DNA from: Alternaria dauci
Lineage: Eukaryota > Ascomycota > Dothideomycetes > Pleosporales > Pleosporaceae
Length of the DNA: 64,000 bases
Assembly (NCBI RefSeq): GCF_042100115.1
Contig: NC_091273.1
Location: 2,728,001 to 2,792,000 of the forward strand
Direction: 5' to 3'
The notes under the pieces are model-generated. The model saw only the letters and a program-made list of their open reading frames with translations. It had not been told where the DNA came from and ran no database searches. Position numbers and translations under genes: made by a program. Shown in pieces: positions 20,020-33,146 of this stretch; position 1 is the stretch's first letter, and every line of letters begins with the position of its first letter.

Positions 20020-21649
20020 CTACTGGCTCTCCCTCCAAGGCATTCTCTCCACACCCCGCACCCATCTCCGCCTCCTCCATTCGCCTTTGCGACTCGGCGC
20101 ATGGCTCTCCCATGCCCGGCGCAGAACTTCCTTCTCTTGGTCTCCGATATCCTTGCTACTTCCCTTTGATTCGGTCCGCTTCTTCATCTTCGCCTTGGCG
20201 GCGTTGGCTTTCTCTCCATCACTCTCTAGAACTTCGTAGTGCAAGTCCGTGACCCATCGCTCACCCTCGACCTCAACTTCGACGCCCGTGACACAGCGAT
20301 CTTCGACCCATTCGCGAGACAAGAGATCCAGTGTCCATTTCTTGTCGCTCCAGCGCCAGCCGCGAGGTGGGAGCACGTCTTCGAAAAACGGTGTGCCACG
20401 GGGTCTGTCGCCGCTGATCCTAGAAGGCGACAATGGGGAGTACGGCGATGGCGAGAACATGAAGCTCTCGTACTCGCCATGCTCGTCGTGTAGCGCGCGG
20501 TGCTGCAGTTCGAAAATCTCGACTTCGCGGGTCTCTGGCGACGTCTCCAGCTCTATGTCTGCGCGCGAGATGGTGAGGAGGAAAGAACGAGTTTCATGTT
20601 CTGCTTCGGAGATGAACTTTTCGCTCTCGGGCGTTGTAAGGAAATCCTGAACGTTAGGGTGCCCCAATGCTGTCAAAGTGTATCCGATAACGAGCAATAT
20701 CCCGCGCCATGGTAGTAGATGCGCTGATATGAACAACAAGACCGATACAACAAGCAGGATGAGATAGATCATGGATGAGAGATTCTCGTTACTGAAGTTA
20801 GTAAGCGGAGTGATGAAGCTCAGTACAGCGTCATGCCCGCGGCTGAAGTCTTCCATGCAATTCTGCAAATCGCGCATGTTGCGGAAGAAGTCCTTGCTGA
20901 ACTCGGGCGCAGGTTTGATCGTCCTTGCGTCTGCCAGTGGCGGTCCTCCCAGGCTCCCCCTCCAAAGATCGCCATCGATATCCATTGCGTTTGCCATAGG
21001 CTCCGGATGCCGGGCGAGATACGCAGGTACCATGATGAAAAACATGCCACACGCTAGTGGGAGTACAGGTAGAAGATATGGATCGACACACACGAATGTC
21101 CAGACAAAGAGGAACGAGAGGGTTTGCGTAGGCTGCACCCAAGTAAACAGACGAATGAGTCGATTCTGAAGAATGAAGGCAACACCGATGCGCGAGTTGA
21201 AGCGACGGAAGTTGGAAGACATGGTAGGGATACTGAAATTGGGGCGAGCGACATAGCTTCGAGAGCGTCGGTCCTTGACCTGTGGTGTATTCCCACTTGG
21301 TGTTGATGAGTCTGGAGGCGAGCTGTCGGATAGATCTTCCGAGGGGAGGACTTGTGCAAGAAGCCTGTAAGCATTAGCTCCATCAACAACTTGTTGTATT
21401 AACAAGGCTTTGCCTTGCAGACTGTACTCACATGTTCATCATTTTGTCTCCCACCCTACTGCTCGACTCGCGGGTTATGTTGTCGCCCAGAGACTCCAGC
21501 TTGTCTTTGAGCTTGCTAGCCGACAGACGGCGCGAATGCGAAGGCGGCCTCTCCGTAGTGGGAGTGCCGTCGTTTGATGCATGGTGCACCTGGACCACTG
21601 GGATGGGTGTGTCGCGGTTTGCCAATGACTCTGCGTTGTCAGAGCCCAT
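20020..21649 (-). CDS. Pex23-family (Pex24/Pex28-32) dysferlin-domain membrane protein (520 aa)
   Basis: Exons 21649-21432 and 21364-20020, a 67-bp intron; the split ATG (AT|G) restores MMN-M-LLAQVLPSED. Two strongly hydrophobic paired segments lie at about 154-189 and 271-306, as in reticulon-like ER hairpins. The C-terminal part carries a DysF pair: an N-terminal piece (EVEIFELQHRALHDEHGEY), then GWRWSDKKWTLDLLSREW and the C-terminal RRRRWVRGVERMP. This arrangement matches the Pex23/24/28-32 peroxins, ER proteins that shape membrane domains and control peroxisome number. The N-terminal 73 residues are polar and probably disordered. I cannot assign the exact paralogue. Divergent from pom1. 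Confidence 0.85.
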
Positions 21650-22939
21650 GATGGGACCTGCACTGTGTTTGTATTAACCTAAAGAGAAGGAGACAACTGG
21701 ATGAATCTGAGTCAAGAGCGAGGTCGTGGGTATCGGAGTGTGATTGATGAGCAAGTCACACTGCTATCGCGTAGTGCCAGAGGCAGGCGTGTCACATGCG
21801 GCTGAGTTGCGACTTGCCGATTCGTGCAAACGTTCAGCAGCTGCTCAGGCAACACCACGAGCGTGCTGTATCCTAGCTCTTTCGATTACGATGTTTCAAC
21901 GGCGTATTCTCATGGTCCGACGTGGAAGATGCAGAAACAGGCGTGGTGTTTGATGCAGCGAGCGAATGACGCACATGTAGGCGAACTGGGCGTGGCGCTG
22001 AGCTTGTGCCGTGGCACGTTGGTCGTTCCGGCGGTTTCCCCACATGCGTCCGTGCACACTTGGGCTGGTGGTGGTGCGCAGTGCTGATGATCAGGGACAG
22101 AGGACCTTTCGGCTTCGGAGTACCTAGAGAAATGTCGACGATCCCCGTAGTATTGTACGGCCTCGGCTATAGATTCCCGGTGACATGGAGAGGAGGACTG
22201 CGGAGTAGCTGCGGAATTCCCGCTGTCATGTGTCGGAGCCGTATGTAGGGTCCATGGACATGATCCATAGGATGCACAATAGAGGGTTCAATCATGCACA
22301 TGCTGGAAGCCGTGCCATGTGCAGTCGGACTAGGGGTGGTTTGGGTGGTGCAGTCGTCGTTGGCAGGTCATGGTCGCACTGCTTGGAGCAGCTACTCCGC
22401 ACCGGAGCGTGGCAGCTTGACTGACTGACTTGACAGCGAGACAGTAAGGCCGTTGGAGGATGCGTCCGTTTCCTGGGAGAGGAGACTTGTTTTGATAATA
22501 TCCTATTCGCCGCAATGGGCAGATAGGGACAGGGGGGTTGTCAACTAGACAACCCTAGTGCCTCGTTGTGGCTTTTGCGGGCTGCCGACCCTCATTGTAA
22601 CTTTGACGAACTGTCGACTATCGTAGCAGCGACCACCTCGCCCCTTTGCAGCGACACCGCGCCGTGCTTTTTGCGCTGCACCATTGTCCAACTCTGAATA
22701 GTTCCGATAGCCGTTCACTCGACTCGTTACCGACCACCGATCGCTTTCACCGCTGTAGCCGGGTCCGTTCGACATGTCGGCATAGGTCTCCCTCGGTGCC
22801 CAAGCTCGACGCTTGGAGACCATCTCGGCGTTCTCTGAAAGAGGAAGACTTTTTCTCTCTCTCTTGAAGCATCTCGTGACAGCGGAGCTTCAATTGCCCG
22901 TCTCGTGACGACGAGCTGTGGAGCTGACATCTGCGGACC
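21650..22939. other. Divergent promoter region, 1.3 kb
   Basis: Between the starts of the Pex23-family gene and the Pom1-like kinase. Several short ORFs, none convincing; the right end is likely pom1 5' UTR. Confidence 0.5.
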
Positions 22940-25900
22940 ATGGCGACGCAGCCGCGAACGACAACCCGGACCATGGAATCGACCAACGTGCCTGAACGGT
23001 CGGGGTCCAACATGTCCGAGGACTCTAGTGGCTCTTCAGGTAGGAAAAAGCATACGGGGACGGTCGCGTAATGCGACGTCGTATCGAATGGAGCTAACCC
23101 TGCCTCATCAGAAGACCGCGTACGCAAATTCCAGAAGACGGGCGACCAGGGCAGCCGCCTGCGCAAGACGAGCGCATCCAACGCCCTAAGTGCAGCACGA
23201 CCGCTGCCGACCATCAACAACAACGTTGCAGGACGAGGCAGGGCCAAGGTGCCGTTGGGCCCTCGCGAGCGGCCACACGACTTCAATAAGCAGAGGTGCG
23301 ACGCCGCAGACGTCCCCAGCGTTACTTGGGTAGCTGCATGACAGATCAGCTGACGCGTGAAGCAGTAGAATGGCAAGCGGTGCCAGCGTTGCCTCGTTCG
23401 AGACACGCTCCTTCCTCCCCACGCCCGCCAGCGAGACAACGACGACGCCCACGCGCCCCGTGCCCTCGAATCCACGCTTTAGCTTCACCAAGCAACCGCA
23501 GATTAGCAGCCCGGCAAAGGACGAGTCCAATGAGGTCACCGGCTCATATGACTTCCTGCCGGCCGTCAACTTTGATGACTTCGCCAACAGCCTCTCCTAC
23601 GAGCCCGCGCTAAGCGACTTTCCTGCGCCCGGCACGTTCAAGGCCAACGTGCCTGCCGACAGCACCACTCCCAATAACGGCAATAACAACAACAGTAACA
23701 ACAACACCATGCAGCAATTCACAGGAACCCCCACCGACACACGCCCTACACGTAGCGACTCCTTCGTTCGCCGCTTCAGCCAGTCTACCGCGAGGAAGCC
23801 GAGTGGTGCTTCCGCCGCATCTGGCTCTGACCCGTCTGCCATGCCCCCGCCGCCCACCAACATGGCCATCCGATCACGTCGTCAAAGCCACTTCCCTACC
23901 CAGGCACCCTCCAACCCGGCCGCCCGGGCCCCGAGAAAGAGCGTTGGCCCTGGAATGCTGCCAACGAACAGCTTTGAAATGGACAGGCTCGCCAATGACA
24001 ACACAATGCCTACACTCGGCCGCGCCCCTTCACTGAACAAGGGAAACAGGCGGGAAACACTCTCTGCGAACCTTAACACTACAACCACAGGAGTACCCAG
24101 GCTTCCAACTGCCGCACGCAACGCGAAAGCAAAGTCCCTGCAGCCGCCCTCAAGACAGCAACCGGGCCACCTGACCGTCTCCTCCATGACCCCCGATCCA
24201 AGCTCAATGCCCATGGACCGTTCCCGCTCACCAGGCAGATCTCCCGCCGCGCATCGATCCTACACTCCTTCGTCCTCGTCAAGCAAGCGACAGTCAACCG
24301 CACCACACATATCTGGACTCGGCGCGCGAACCATTAGCCCTACAGACGCTCGGAGGCTGAGGAGACTGTCTATGAACCCTAATCATCCGCCAAGCGGCCC
24401 GGTAGGCCCTCCTACACCTCAGGGCGATCAGACATTCGATGAGCGTGCCTGTAGCCAGTCTCCAGCCCTGGCTGTGGGCGGGAGCATGACACCTTCTTCG
24501 GCGCGTGCGACACCCGAGCAGAAGCGCAAGTCTTATGCCTCTGGCATATCGCTTTCCTCAAACTCAAGCTTGAACTCGCTAAAGGTCGGCCCTTCGTCCA
24601 TACCACTGCGCACAAACCCTGCTCCGACAAACTCGCGTTTGCCTGCACCAAAGCCACGAAACGTGCAAAGCTCCGCTGGTGGAGAACAAGAAGAAGTTCC
24701 CCCAGTACCAGCTATACCAAAAGCGTACGAGTCCCCCAAGGACCCTGAGCGCACCACGTTTGCATTCAACACACCAAACTCAAAGATGAACGCGCCTGCT
24801 CCAGCGCCCCAAGAGGCTGTTTCGACACCTGATACACAACGAGTTGAACCCCGGCTCAATGAGACCCTGGATGGTGGCGTCTTGAACAGAAGCACAGGGT
24901 CCATCAGACATCGGAGAGGGTTAACCGTCGGAGCTGGTGCGGAAGCCGATAGGACGCCCACTACGGCACAGCAATCCAGCAAGAAGAACCTGCAGCCAAT
25001 CAGACTGCCACCACTGAACCTGCTACCGCTTGGTACACCATTCAACAACCGGATATCATCTTTTCCTGCACCTTCTGGAGAAGCAGATGAGCGCAATGTC
25101 ACGCCTCCACCTAAACGTGCTGCTAACAAAACGCCCAGTACGCCCATGACAGCGTCCAAGGCCAGCTTCTTCTCGAGGAACAATCATCATGACGAATACC
25201 ATAAGCACTTACGTAGCAGCAGTTCAGCATTCAACCTGCGCGCAGCAGACTCCTCGCTTGATACGCACCCGAATATCGGTACGATACCCATTCCGACCCT
25301 GAATCCGACACGCCAAGCCACCACACCTTTCTCATCGAATTCGTTACCAAAGGGAAGTGGAGAGTTCGCTCGCTTGCAGCCACGACCCAGCGGCGAATAC
25401 AAATCACCCGCCAAGGACATGGAGATGCAGAGCATGGTTGCTGGACCGCGGCCGTTGCAGAAGAAAAACACTTCGGATTCAATCCAGACTTCTGAGTCTA
25501 CAGAGCCAGAAACGCCTTCTTCCGGTTCATCCTTACGCCGAAAGCTTAGCCTCAGTGGCTGGAGGAGAGCCTCGTCAAAAGCTGCGACACATCAGTCGCA
25601 GAACCCACAGGTCCGAAAACCGGGCGCCAAGACTGATGAACAAAGATCACAGCCCCAGCCACCGAAGCACAGCGAGATGCCGCCCCCACGATTACCTGCG
25701 TCTGCTACTTGGAGCGGCGCTACTGGTACCACTTCCCCTCCCGCCAAGAGTGGAACCCGGCCGTCCCTCGATTTTGGACGCCGCAAGACCTCTACGGCAG
25801 CTGTCGCAAGTGACACTGAGGTCGAAAAGTCAGGTGCTCGTAAGCCCACGGGAAGTGGTGGAATACGTGCTGTATCAGGGCACACAGACCAGGCTACCAG

Positions 25901-27712
25901 CCAGACGACGCAAAAGTCCACGTCAATTTTGACACCGATGCAGCGGATGTTGGGTTCGAAGAGCTCGTCGAACATGCTCAAAGCTCGTAATCTCGACCCC
26001 AATCTTGACCGAGACGACCTGCTAGCCGACGAGGAGATGAAGAAGCTAGCCTCGAAGCGGAAAGACTTTGAGCATGCGGCGCGAGATGTTGACGAACTTC
26101 GCAAGCGCGCCACGGCCAAGGAGCGTGTCACTCCAAGTGATGCTGTACGCATGGCCAACCTGAACATATTCGAGCGGGGGGAGATCATCGACTACAAAGA
26201 GGTGTACTTCTGTGGAACGAAGAATGCCAAGAAGCACGTCGGTGACCTCAATGCGCAGACAGCGAACTTTGGCTACGACGACGAACGTGGCGATTACAAT
26301 ATTGTCCTGGGAGACCATCTCGCCTACAGATATGAAGTCGTTGATGTACTTGGAAAGGGTAGTTTCGGACAGGTCGTGCGTTGTGTAGACCACAAAACGG
26401 GAGGACTCGAAGCGATCAAGATCATTCGTAACAAGAAGCGGTTTCATCAGCAAGCTCTGGTCGAAGTTAATATTCTCCAGAAGTTGCGCGAATGGGTGAG
26501 TACACTTGAACCATTTTGCAGATACAACTTGCTAACAAACATCAGGATCCCGACAACAAGCACAGTATGATCAACTTCACCCAGAGCTTCTACTTCCGTG
26601 GCCATCTTTGCATCTCGACTGAGCTTCTCGGTATGAACTTGTACGAGTTCATCAAGGCACACGAGTTCAAGGGCTTCTCTCTACGTCTGATCCGCCGGTT
26701 TTGTAAACAGATGTTGGCGTCGTTGACTCTCCTGAAGACCCAGAAGGTCATCCATTGCGATTTGAAGCCGGAGAATATCCTGCTTGCGCACCCGCTGCAC
26801 TCGGAAATCAAGGTCATCGATTTTGGATCCAGTTGCTTTGAGACGGAGAAGGTCTACACGTACATCCAGTCGCGATTCTACCGATCGCCTGAGGTCATCC
26901 TTGGTATGAGCTACGGACTGCCGATTGATATGTGGAGTCTGGGTTGTATTCTTGCTGAGCTACTAACTGGCTACCCTATCTTTCCTGGAGAGAATGAACA
27001 GGAGCAGCTTGCTTGCATCATGGAGATCTTTGGACCCCCGGAGAAGCATCTGATCGAGAAGAGTAGCAGGAAGAAATTATTCTTTGACTCGCTTGGTAAG
27101 CCCAGAGTTACCGTCTCGTCGAAGGGTCGCAGGCGAAGACCCAGCTCGAAGACACTACAGCAAGCTCTGAAGTGTGATGACGAGGCTTTCCTTGACTTCA
27201 TCGCGCGCTGCCTACGATGGGATCCCGAGCGTCGAATGAAGCCCGATGAGGCCATGCAGCATGAGTTCATTACTGGCGTCCGCAAAGCCAGTCAACAACG
27301 ACGGCCTTTCAACGGCACCTCTGCCGTTTCTTCGCCTGCAAAGCGTGTGCCGCCTCCACAATCGGCGCAGCCACGCGTTCGACCTCTTCCAGAGCCACCA
27401 GTGTCCAGTTTCAGTCGTGCGACGGCAGCCAGCGGTCAACGTCAGGTGTCGAGCGGCACCTCGCCTGTGAAGACATCTGCTCCCCCGAGGCGCCACTCGA
27501 CAGTGCAAGGACTCGCACCTGGAGCAGCAGGTACTAAGCGTGCCGCAAACGGAGCTCCACTCAATTCTACAAGTGGGAGTGGCCTGCCACGCGCAGCCCA
27601 GCGAAGTGTGTCAGGCAAGCCAGATCTCGCTTCGGCTGCAGCCATTGCCAGTCTCGTAAGTCGCAAGCTCGACGGCCAGCTACAGACGGACAAGCAGCTA
27701 ACAAAGTGGTAG
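22940..27712 (+). CDS. pom1: Pom1-like DYRK protein kinase (1526 aa)
   Basis: Four exons: 22940-23039, 23112-23295, 23366-26495 and 26546-27712, all junctions phase-consistent (E, S and EW|DP restored). The first 1000 residues are a disordered Ser/Pro-rich tail with many basic and phosphorylatable patches. A DYRK homology box precedes the catalytic domain (NLNIFERGEIIDYKEVYFCG). The kinase shows LGKGSFGQV, the AIKIIRNKK lysine, HCDLKPEN with catalytic Asp1210, DFGSS (Asp1230) and the autophosphorylated activation loop YTY (1242/1244) followed by QSRFYRSPEV. Pom1 in fission yeast forms a polar gradient and couples cell length to mitotic entry. In filamentous fungi it affects polarity and septation. 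A downstream ATG at 23370 would drop the two small 5' exons, which read cleanly through the RVRKFQKTGDQGSRLRKTSA block, so I prefer the longer form. Confidence 0.9.
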
Positions 27713-28277
27713 AAAACGCACACATAAACTTACGAAACCGGGAGATATTCACAATATAGATTAATGATTACTTGGGCATCTCATGAGGTTTCTTATTATA
27801 TAATAATGGGGTGTTAGCCTGTTGGCAGCTTGGGGGTTAGGTTGTTAGGGACTTTTGTGCAGATATGGTTGCGGATGTTATGTTTTCCCATTCAGCGACG
27901 TTTATACCCCGAAAAAGTCTCTAGTCGGAGCACTATCTTCAACAGGTGTATTGGTGGGTTCTTGAATAGTGGAGAGGACAGTGCGATCCTGATACGAACA
28001 GCATTCCAAGGAGTTGTAACAAGATAGACATGTTCTTTTAGAATTTGTAATGTGACGTGTGGGGCCCCGCGGTTTTCAATGTATGAGCTGCGTGTTCTTG
28101 CTCGAATGCATGTACCATATATGTTTGCACCAAGTTGCTTACCCGTGGTGATGTCAGCGTGTTATCGATAAGCACCGTCGCGAATTTGACTGTTGGTTGC
28201 GACTTGCGCACCGCAGCCCTCACCACGCGACAATCCTTCTTCGATACCCAGTCCTTCTTTCCTTGCTTTCGTTCAAT
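27713..28277. other. Intergenic
   Basis: 3' side of pom1 and promoter of the GTPase gene. AT-rich near 27795-27815; nothing else seen. Confidence 0.5.
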
Positions 28278-29814
28278 ATGCCTCGCGACCCACTGATTGG
28301 CCTCGTGGGCAAGCCGTCGTCTGGCAAGTCGACAACTCTGAACAGGTGCGCCGTGCCCCTCCACCCCTCCTCCTTCGTGGATGTTTCTGAGATATATTCC
28401 ATGGCAGTTTGACAGACGCTACCTCCAAAGTCGGTCCGTACACGTATAAAAATGTTGGAAGCTGTGTAGGCTGATCATCAGTAGGTAACTTTCCGTAAGT
28501 CGTCCCTCTCCAACCGGTTGCGTGCAACGGCGCAGGGCAGTGCGCATATCGCTTCCCTCTTCTACCGCCCCTATCGCAACCACCGCACCGTTAGCTCCTA
28601 ACCCGACGTGTCCAGATTCACGACCATCGATCCTCAGCGCGCCATTGGCTACCTCCAGATCGACTGCCCCTGCGCGCGCCTCAACCTCGCCGACCGCTGC
28701 AAGCCCAACTACGGCGGCTGTGTCCAAGGGCGGCGATCCGTCCCAATAGAACTTCTAGATGTTGCTGGTCTCGTGCCAGGCGCACACATGGGCAAAGGCC
28801 TCGGGAACAGGTTCCTGGACGACTTACGACACGCAGATGCGCTGGTACACGTGGTCGATGTAAGCGGGACAACCGACGCAGAGGGCAAGGCGACAAGAGG
28901 TTACGACCCAAGTCAGGATATTGTTTGGCTGAGGAGTGAGATTGTGCGATGGATACAGGGAAACCTCATGGAGAAGTGGGGCAGCATCAAGAGGAGGCAC
29001 GTCGCTATCAAGGCTACGGCGGTCGAGACGCTACAAAACCAATTCTCGGGCTACGGGTCAACGTCTAGTGTCGTCGCGCGCTGCCTCGACCGTCTGGCGC
29101 TCAAGGAACCACTGCAAGACTGGTCTGACGAGACGATCGAACGCGTCGTAAACGCCTTCACCGACGAGAAATTCCCCACCGTTATCGCCCTCAACAAGAT
29201 TGACCATCCGGATGCCGACAAGAACATAGCCAAGATTGCGAAAACCGCAGACCCGAAGAGCATAGTGCTGTGCAGCGCCATATCTGAAGTCTTCCTAAGG
29301 AAACTAGCAAAACAAGGATTTGTCAAATATACAGAAGGCAGTGAATTTGTCGACACAAGAGAAGACTTGATCGAGCAGGGCGACTCTAATGGAGGCGGTC
29401 TGAAAGAGCTGGACGAGAAGCTCAAGACGCGTATTGAGAACCTCAAAGATATGGTTCTCTATCGTTTCGGTAGCACAGGCGTCGTGCAAGTCCTGTCGCG
29501 AGCTGCTGAACTCCTCGGTCTGGTACCAGTCTTTCCAGTTCGGAACATACACACGTATACCAGCGGAAGTGCGAATTCCACGGCTGTATTCAGGGATTGC
29601 GTACTTGTCAAGAAGGGAAGCACGGTCGGTGACGTGTATAGGAAGGTCATGGGTGATGCACCCATGGCATATGTAGAAACCGAGGGTGGGAGAAGAGTTG
29701 CAGAGGACGACGTTGTTGCTGTAGGAAAGAATGATGTGAGTACTTTTTTCCTGTGAAAGTGGATATCTGGCTAACAATGGGAAGATTTTGAGCTTCAAGG
29801 TTGGAAGAGCATAG
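28278..29814 (+). CDS. TGS-domain Obg/YchF-type GTPase (417 aa), with 10-nt microexon
   Basis: Five exons: 28278-28345, 28408-28433 (26 nt), 28485-28494 (10 nt), 28616-29735 and 29785-29814. They join to [44 protein letters not shown]. The open frame from 28608 alone lacks the P-loop. G1 is [10 protein letters not shown]3 is [10 protein letters not shown]4 is NKID ([13 protein letters not shown]), and a C-terminal TGS-like region carries the segment ending [12 protein letters not shown]. This is the YchF-like subfamily (archaeal MJ1332 type), distinct from Ola1, which are probable ribosome-associated GTPases. Four introns in the first 340 bases of the gene contrast with one long exon afterwards. 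Biochemical function of this subfamily is poorly known. Confidence 0.9.
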
Positions 29815-30021
29815 TAAAGCCTTGCTCTTGAGAATAGCTCTTAGGCGATGCAGAACCAGGACATCACAACTTTCAATGCAGCTTACGAGAATTCATGTAC
29901 ACCCTGCTAAACAAGGCGGAACTGGAAACTCGACCAACCACTTTGAGGGCTTACGATCGATCCATTGATTGCATTACTGAATATATTCGTAGCTTTTCCG
30001 AGCCTTGAAAAACCAGTAAAC

Positions 30022-31014
30022 TCACTCCCCATTTTCTCCTTCCAACGCATATAGCCCCTTCGGCATTCCTCCACCATCACAACTAGCGAATTTCCACCAC
30101 GTCCAATGGACGCTACCGGCTACATTGACCAACCCCCACCTCACCGGCGTTGGCATTGGAGGCCAGTTCGCCCACCTGCCCTCCTCATACGTAGCATCTA
30201 GGTTCATTAAGAAGAATGGTACGACATTAAAGGTTCCTGCTTTAGTAACAGTCTTCTTGCCCCATGCTTTGAAAATAGTCGCAGCGAACTCTGCTTCTGG
30301 GGTGTTTGGCGGTGGTGCGGAGGGGTGGTCTGCGAAAGAAGCGATTGTGCTGATTTCGTGGTGGAAGTGATGCATAAAGGCGGCTTGAAACGTGTCCATG
30401 ATGCTTATAAGCTCTTTCCCGTCGAAGCACTGTGGCGAAGAGAGGGAGTTGAGGTAATTGTTGTAGTCTGCTAGGCCGCCGAGAAAAGATGCTACATTAG
30501 TCTTGTATTAGATGTGGGTTCTACAGCGATTAGAAGAAGAAGGGATTGTTACCGTGTTCTTCATGTGTTTCTGTCCAAATATCTTTCGATCCTAGAATAT
30601 CTTCTACCTTTGGGAACAACTCCGCTTCCTCATCGTCATGGTGGCTCTTGACGAAGCGATACCATGTTTGTGCGTAGCCGACGAATGCTGCTTTGTCCAC
30701 TTCCCGGACATGAGGAGCTTGCAGATATATAGTGTTATAGCCCCGTAGTATGGAGTTGTGGATATGTGCCATGTGTGTTGCTCCGATGGTAAAGATGTCG
30801 TCCTGTGTATTGTATTAACATCCGCAGCTAATCGCAATGGGACTTACGCGCAAAATACCTTGTTCGTCGCAAATTGCGGCGTTGTAATAAGCTTACACGG
30901 ACCTTCGGCCCACGATGTGTTGGTGGAACTAGTCATGGGCGAAGAAATAAAGAACTGGATCGATACAGCAAAGATCAAAAGTAGGAACAAAGTGATGGTA
31001 GTGACGCTGGGCAT
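30022..31014 (-). CDS. Hemerythrin-like (HHE) protein with N-terminal membrane anchor (291 aa)
   Basis: Exons 31014-30859, 30802-30553 and 30491-30022. An uncleaved hydrophobic N-terminus (TLFLLLIFAVSIQFFI, about residues 7-23) suggests a membrane anchor or secretion. The HHE domain follows: IGATHMAHIHNSILRGYN, KSHHDDEEAELFPKVE, then ETHEEH and FMHHFHHEISTIASF; the regularly placed His/Glu residues are the likely di-iron ligands. The C-terminal region (VPFFLMNLDATYEEGRW, NWPPMPTPVRWGLVN) is typical of filamentous-fungal HHE proteins. A strong GTAAGT donor lies 11 nt downstream of the donor I use (AAG|GTATTT), but only the latter keeps the frame. Role is not established; oxygen or iron handling is a guess. 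Confidence 0.85.
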
Positions 31015-31296
31015 GGTGACAGCCACCAGTGTCTTAGTATTTAATGCGACTTCATCTTTTTATTGTAATAACTAGATTACATGCTAAAAGATGTGGAGAG
31101 TGGTGTGTTCTCCAACATCGTGCGTGGTGGCGTGACAGTAAGGCGATTCATCCTTTCTCTGGTTGGTCAGTGGGCCGACGACAACAGCAGATTCGCAAAA
31201 CGTCGCTGCCTGTCAAACATCTTTGACTTTTACTTTCGGGTTTATCCGTCTAGTACCGGGACAGAGCGCTAAAATTGAAGAAAGCCAACCTGACAT

Positions 31297-33146
31297 TCAT
31301 GTCCATTTCACTAGTCCATCGATGAGTACCTGCAATACGATGCTATCCCCACACAGCCCTGCCACGATACTAACGTTGATGCCTAGCATACTATCTCCAA
31401 CCAGAAATATATCATTCCTTACGTCAGCCCCTCGTAGCGGGTCATACACCTCGTCTGGTATCCTTCTCTTCACGGCTTGCGGCCAGGTACTGCTGGTCTG
31501 ACCATCCTGTGACGGGGTAAAGTCGAGAATCGCTTTGCACCAGTAGTGGCACGTCGATCTATTAAACCCAAACGCGACTGGAAAGCTCATGGAGTGCGCA
31601 TATGCTGCTGATTGGACGCGCAGGAGTACGGCGCCCCAGAATTCTGTGACATGATCTGGTATACGTAGCTCGTGAGTGGCATCATCCCAGGCATTTCGGG
31701 GCGTAACGCTGATTATGCGAACATTGGGTGTGACCTGGTTGGAAACTCGACGACGAATATGAAAGCTCTTGAACTCAGTAGTTGTAAAGTCAGGTGGTAT
31801 AGAAGGTTTCTGCCTTACGTAGATGGTGTGAAGTTTTCCAGTAGGCCAGTCGTCGATGGGAACTAGGGCCCCAGCATTGACACGTGCGTATTGCATTCCT
31901 CCATCTAAGCACTTTAGTGTGATAGCTAGGCGCTGATTCAGCTGGTTGCTTGAGCGGATCATGGCTAGCATACGGCTCTTGTCTTGGTCAGGTAGAAACT
32001 CGAGCTGCACACGTAGCCCGATTGGCGTAAACCCAATGGGGAACGTAGACACGACATTCTCATGCTCTATCGAACGGCAGTGCTGAAATTCCTCGGGATG
32101 GCGCGCAAGCAATCCTCGGTACGTCGATTGTTCGGATGTAGTCGCGCACCAGGCGAATAACGAGTAGTCGTCAGTAGTCCTGAGTATCTCTTCCTGCAAA
32201 CGAATGAAAGCCTTGCTGCCCTCTCCATAAAGCAGTGGCATGTGGATGTCGAAGATGCCCAATAAGCACTGAATATTGGGATACGAAATCAATGTATGTC
32301 TAACATGCATTTCGTATAGGAACACTTACATATGCCACATCTTCTATACGTGTGCTTTGCCGGTGTGCTGCCCATGACATCCTCTCCGCGACTGAGACTT
32401 CGCTAAGAGAATTTCTGTCATCAAGCACACGAACTGGAATACCTGTGGCGTCGGATAGCTCTTCCAAAAATTCAACCTTTTCGCCCATCAAGGTCCAATC
32501 CTCGAAGTAGAAGCGACATACAATCGGTGCAATTAGTTCCTGTAAAGTCCAACCGCGATGCGCCCATCGACAAGCTTTGAGGGATGCTCTTGCGATCTCG
32601 GAGGCAGTTGTATAGTCGCCTGAGCGTGGCTTGGGGATGTCTCCCAGATATACGATACAGACTTCGGCATCTCGGTACCAACGATACATGGAGTTGATGG
32701 CTTCTTGGAGCTCTGCACTCGATGTCTTGTCAATGCAGCAACTAATGTCAACGCACGAAGTCAGTCTGTGTTTCACGTACTGTCGATACAGGGAGATCAA
32801 CGCACGTATCCACCCAAAGATAGTTGCAGCCCTGGCCCCGTGCTTGCTCAGCTGCATTTAATATCTTGCTGTAGCCGACCCGCTTCAGAAGATCGTCTTC
32901 TGATGATCCTCCGAGTCCCGAGCTGCCTCGAATCATGAACTCCAGAGCTAGCATGAGTGTATTTTGCGCATCTTGAGTCGGTACTAGGTTGGGAGAAGCT
33001 GAGATTGCTCGAGCCCTGCTAATCCAGACGAATTCCTGGTAGTTGACCTCATCCGAGCCCCAGGTATGGGAGAGGATGGCGTACTTGGGAATCGCATCGT
33101 CGTTGAACCACTGGAGCTCAAGTGTTCTGACATCGATGAGTCGCAT
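31297..33146 (-). CDS. Heterokaryon incompatibility (HET) domain protein (574 aa)
   Basis: Exons 33146-32806, 32741-32330 and 32268-31297. HET hallmarks are all present: YAILSHTWGSDEVNYQEF, LWVDTCCIDK across the first junction, AEVCIVYLGDIP, and RGWTLQELIAP. After the domain comes LLGIFDIHMPLLYGEGSKAF, then a variable C-terminal part with no repeat or NACHT region. Small HET-only proteins like this are numerous in filamentous ascomycetes. Some mediate allorecognition and cell death after hyphal fusion, but most are untested. The splice junctions restore AC|T (Thr) and Y|C in phase. The gene looks intact. The adjacent Ste2 gene is probably coincidental. Confidence 0.9.
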
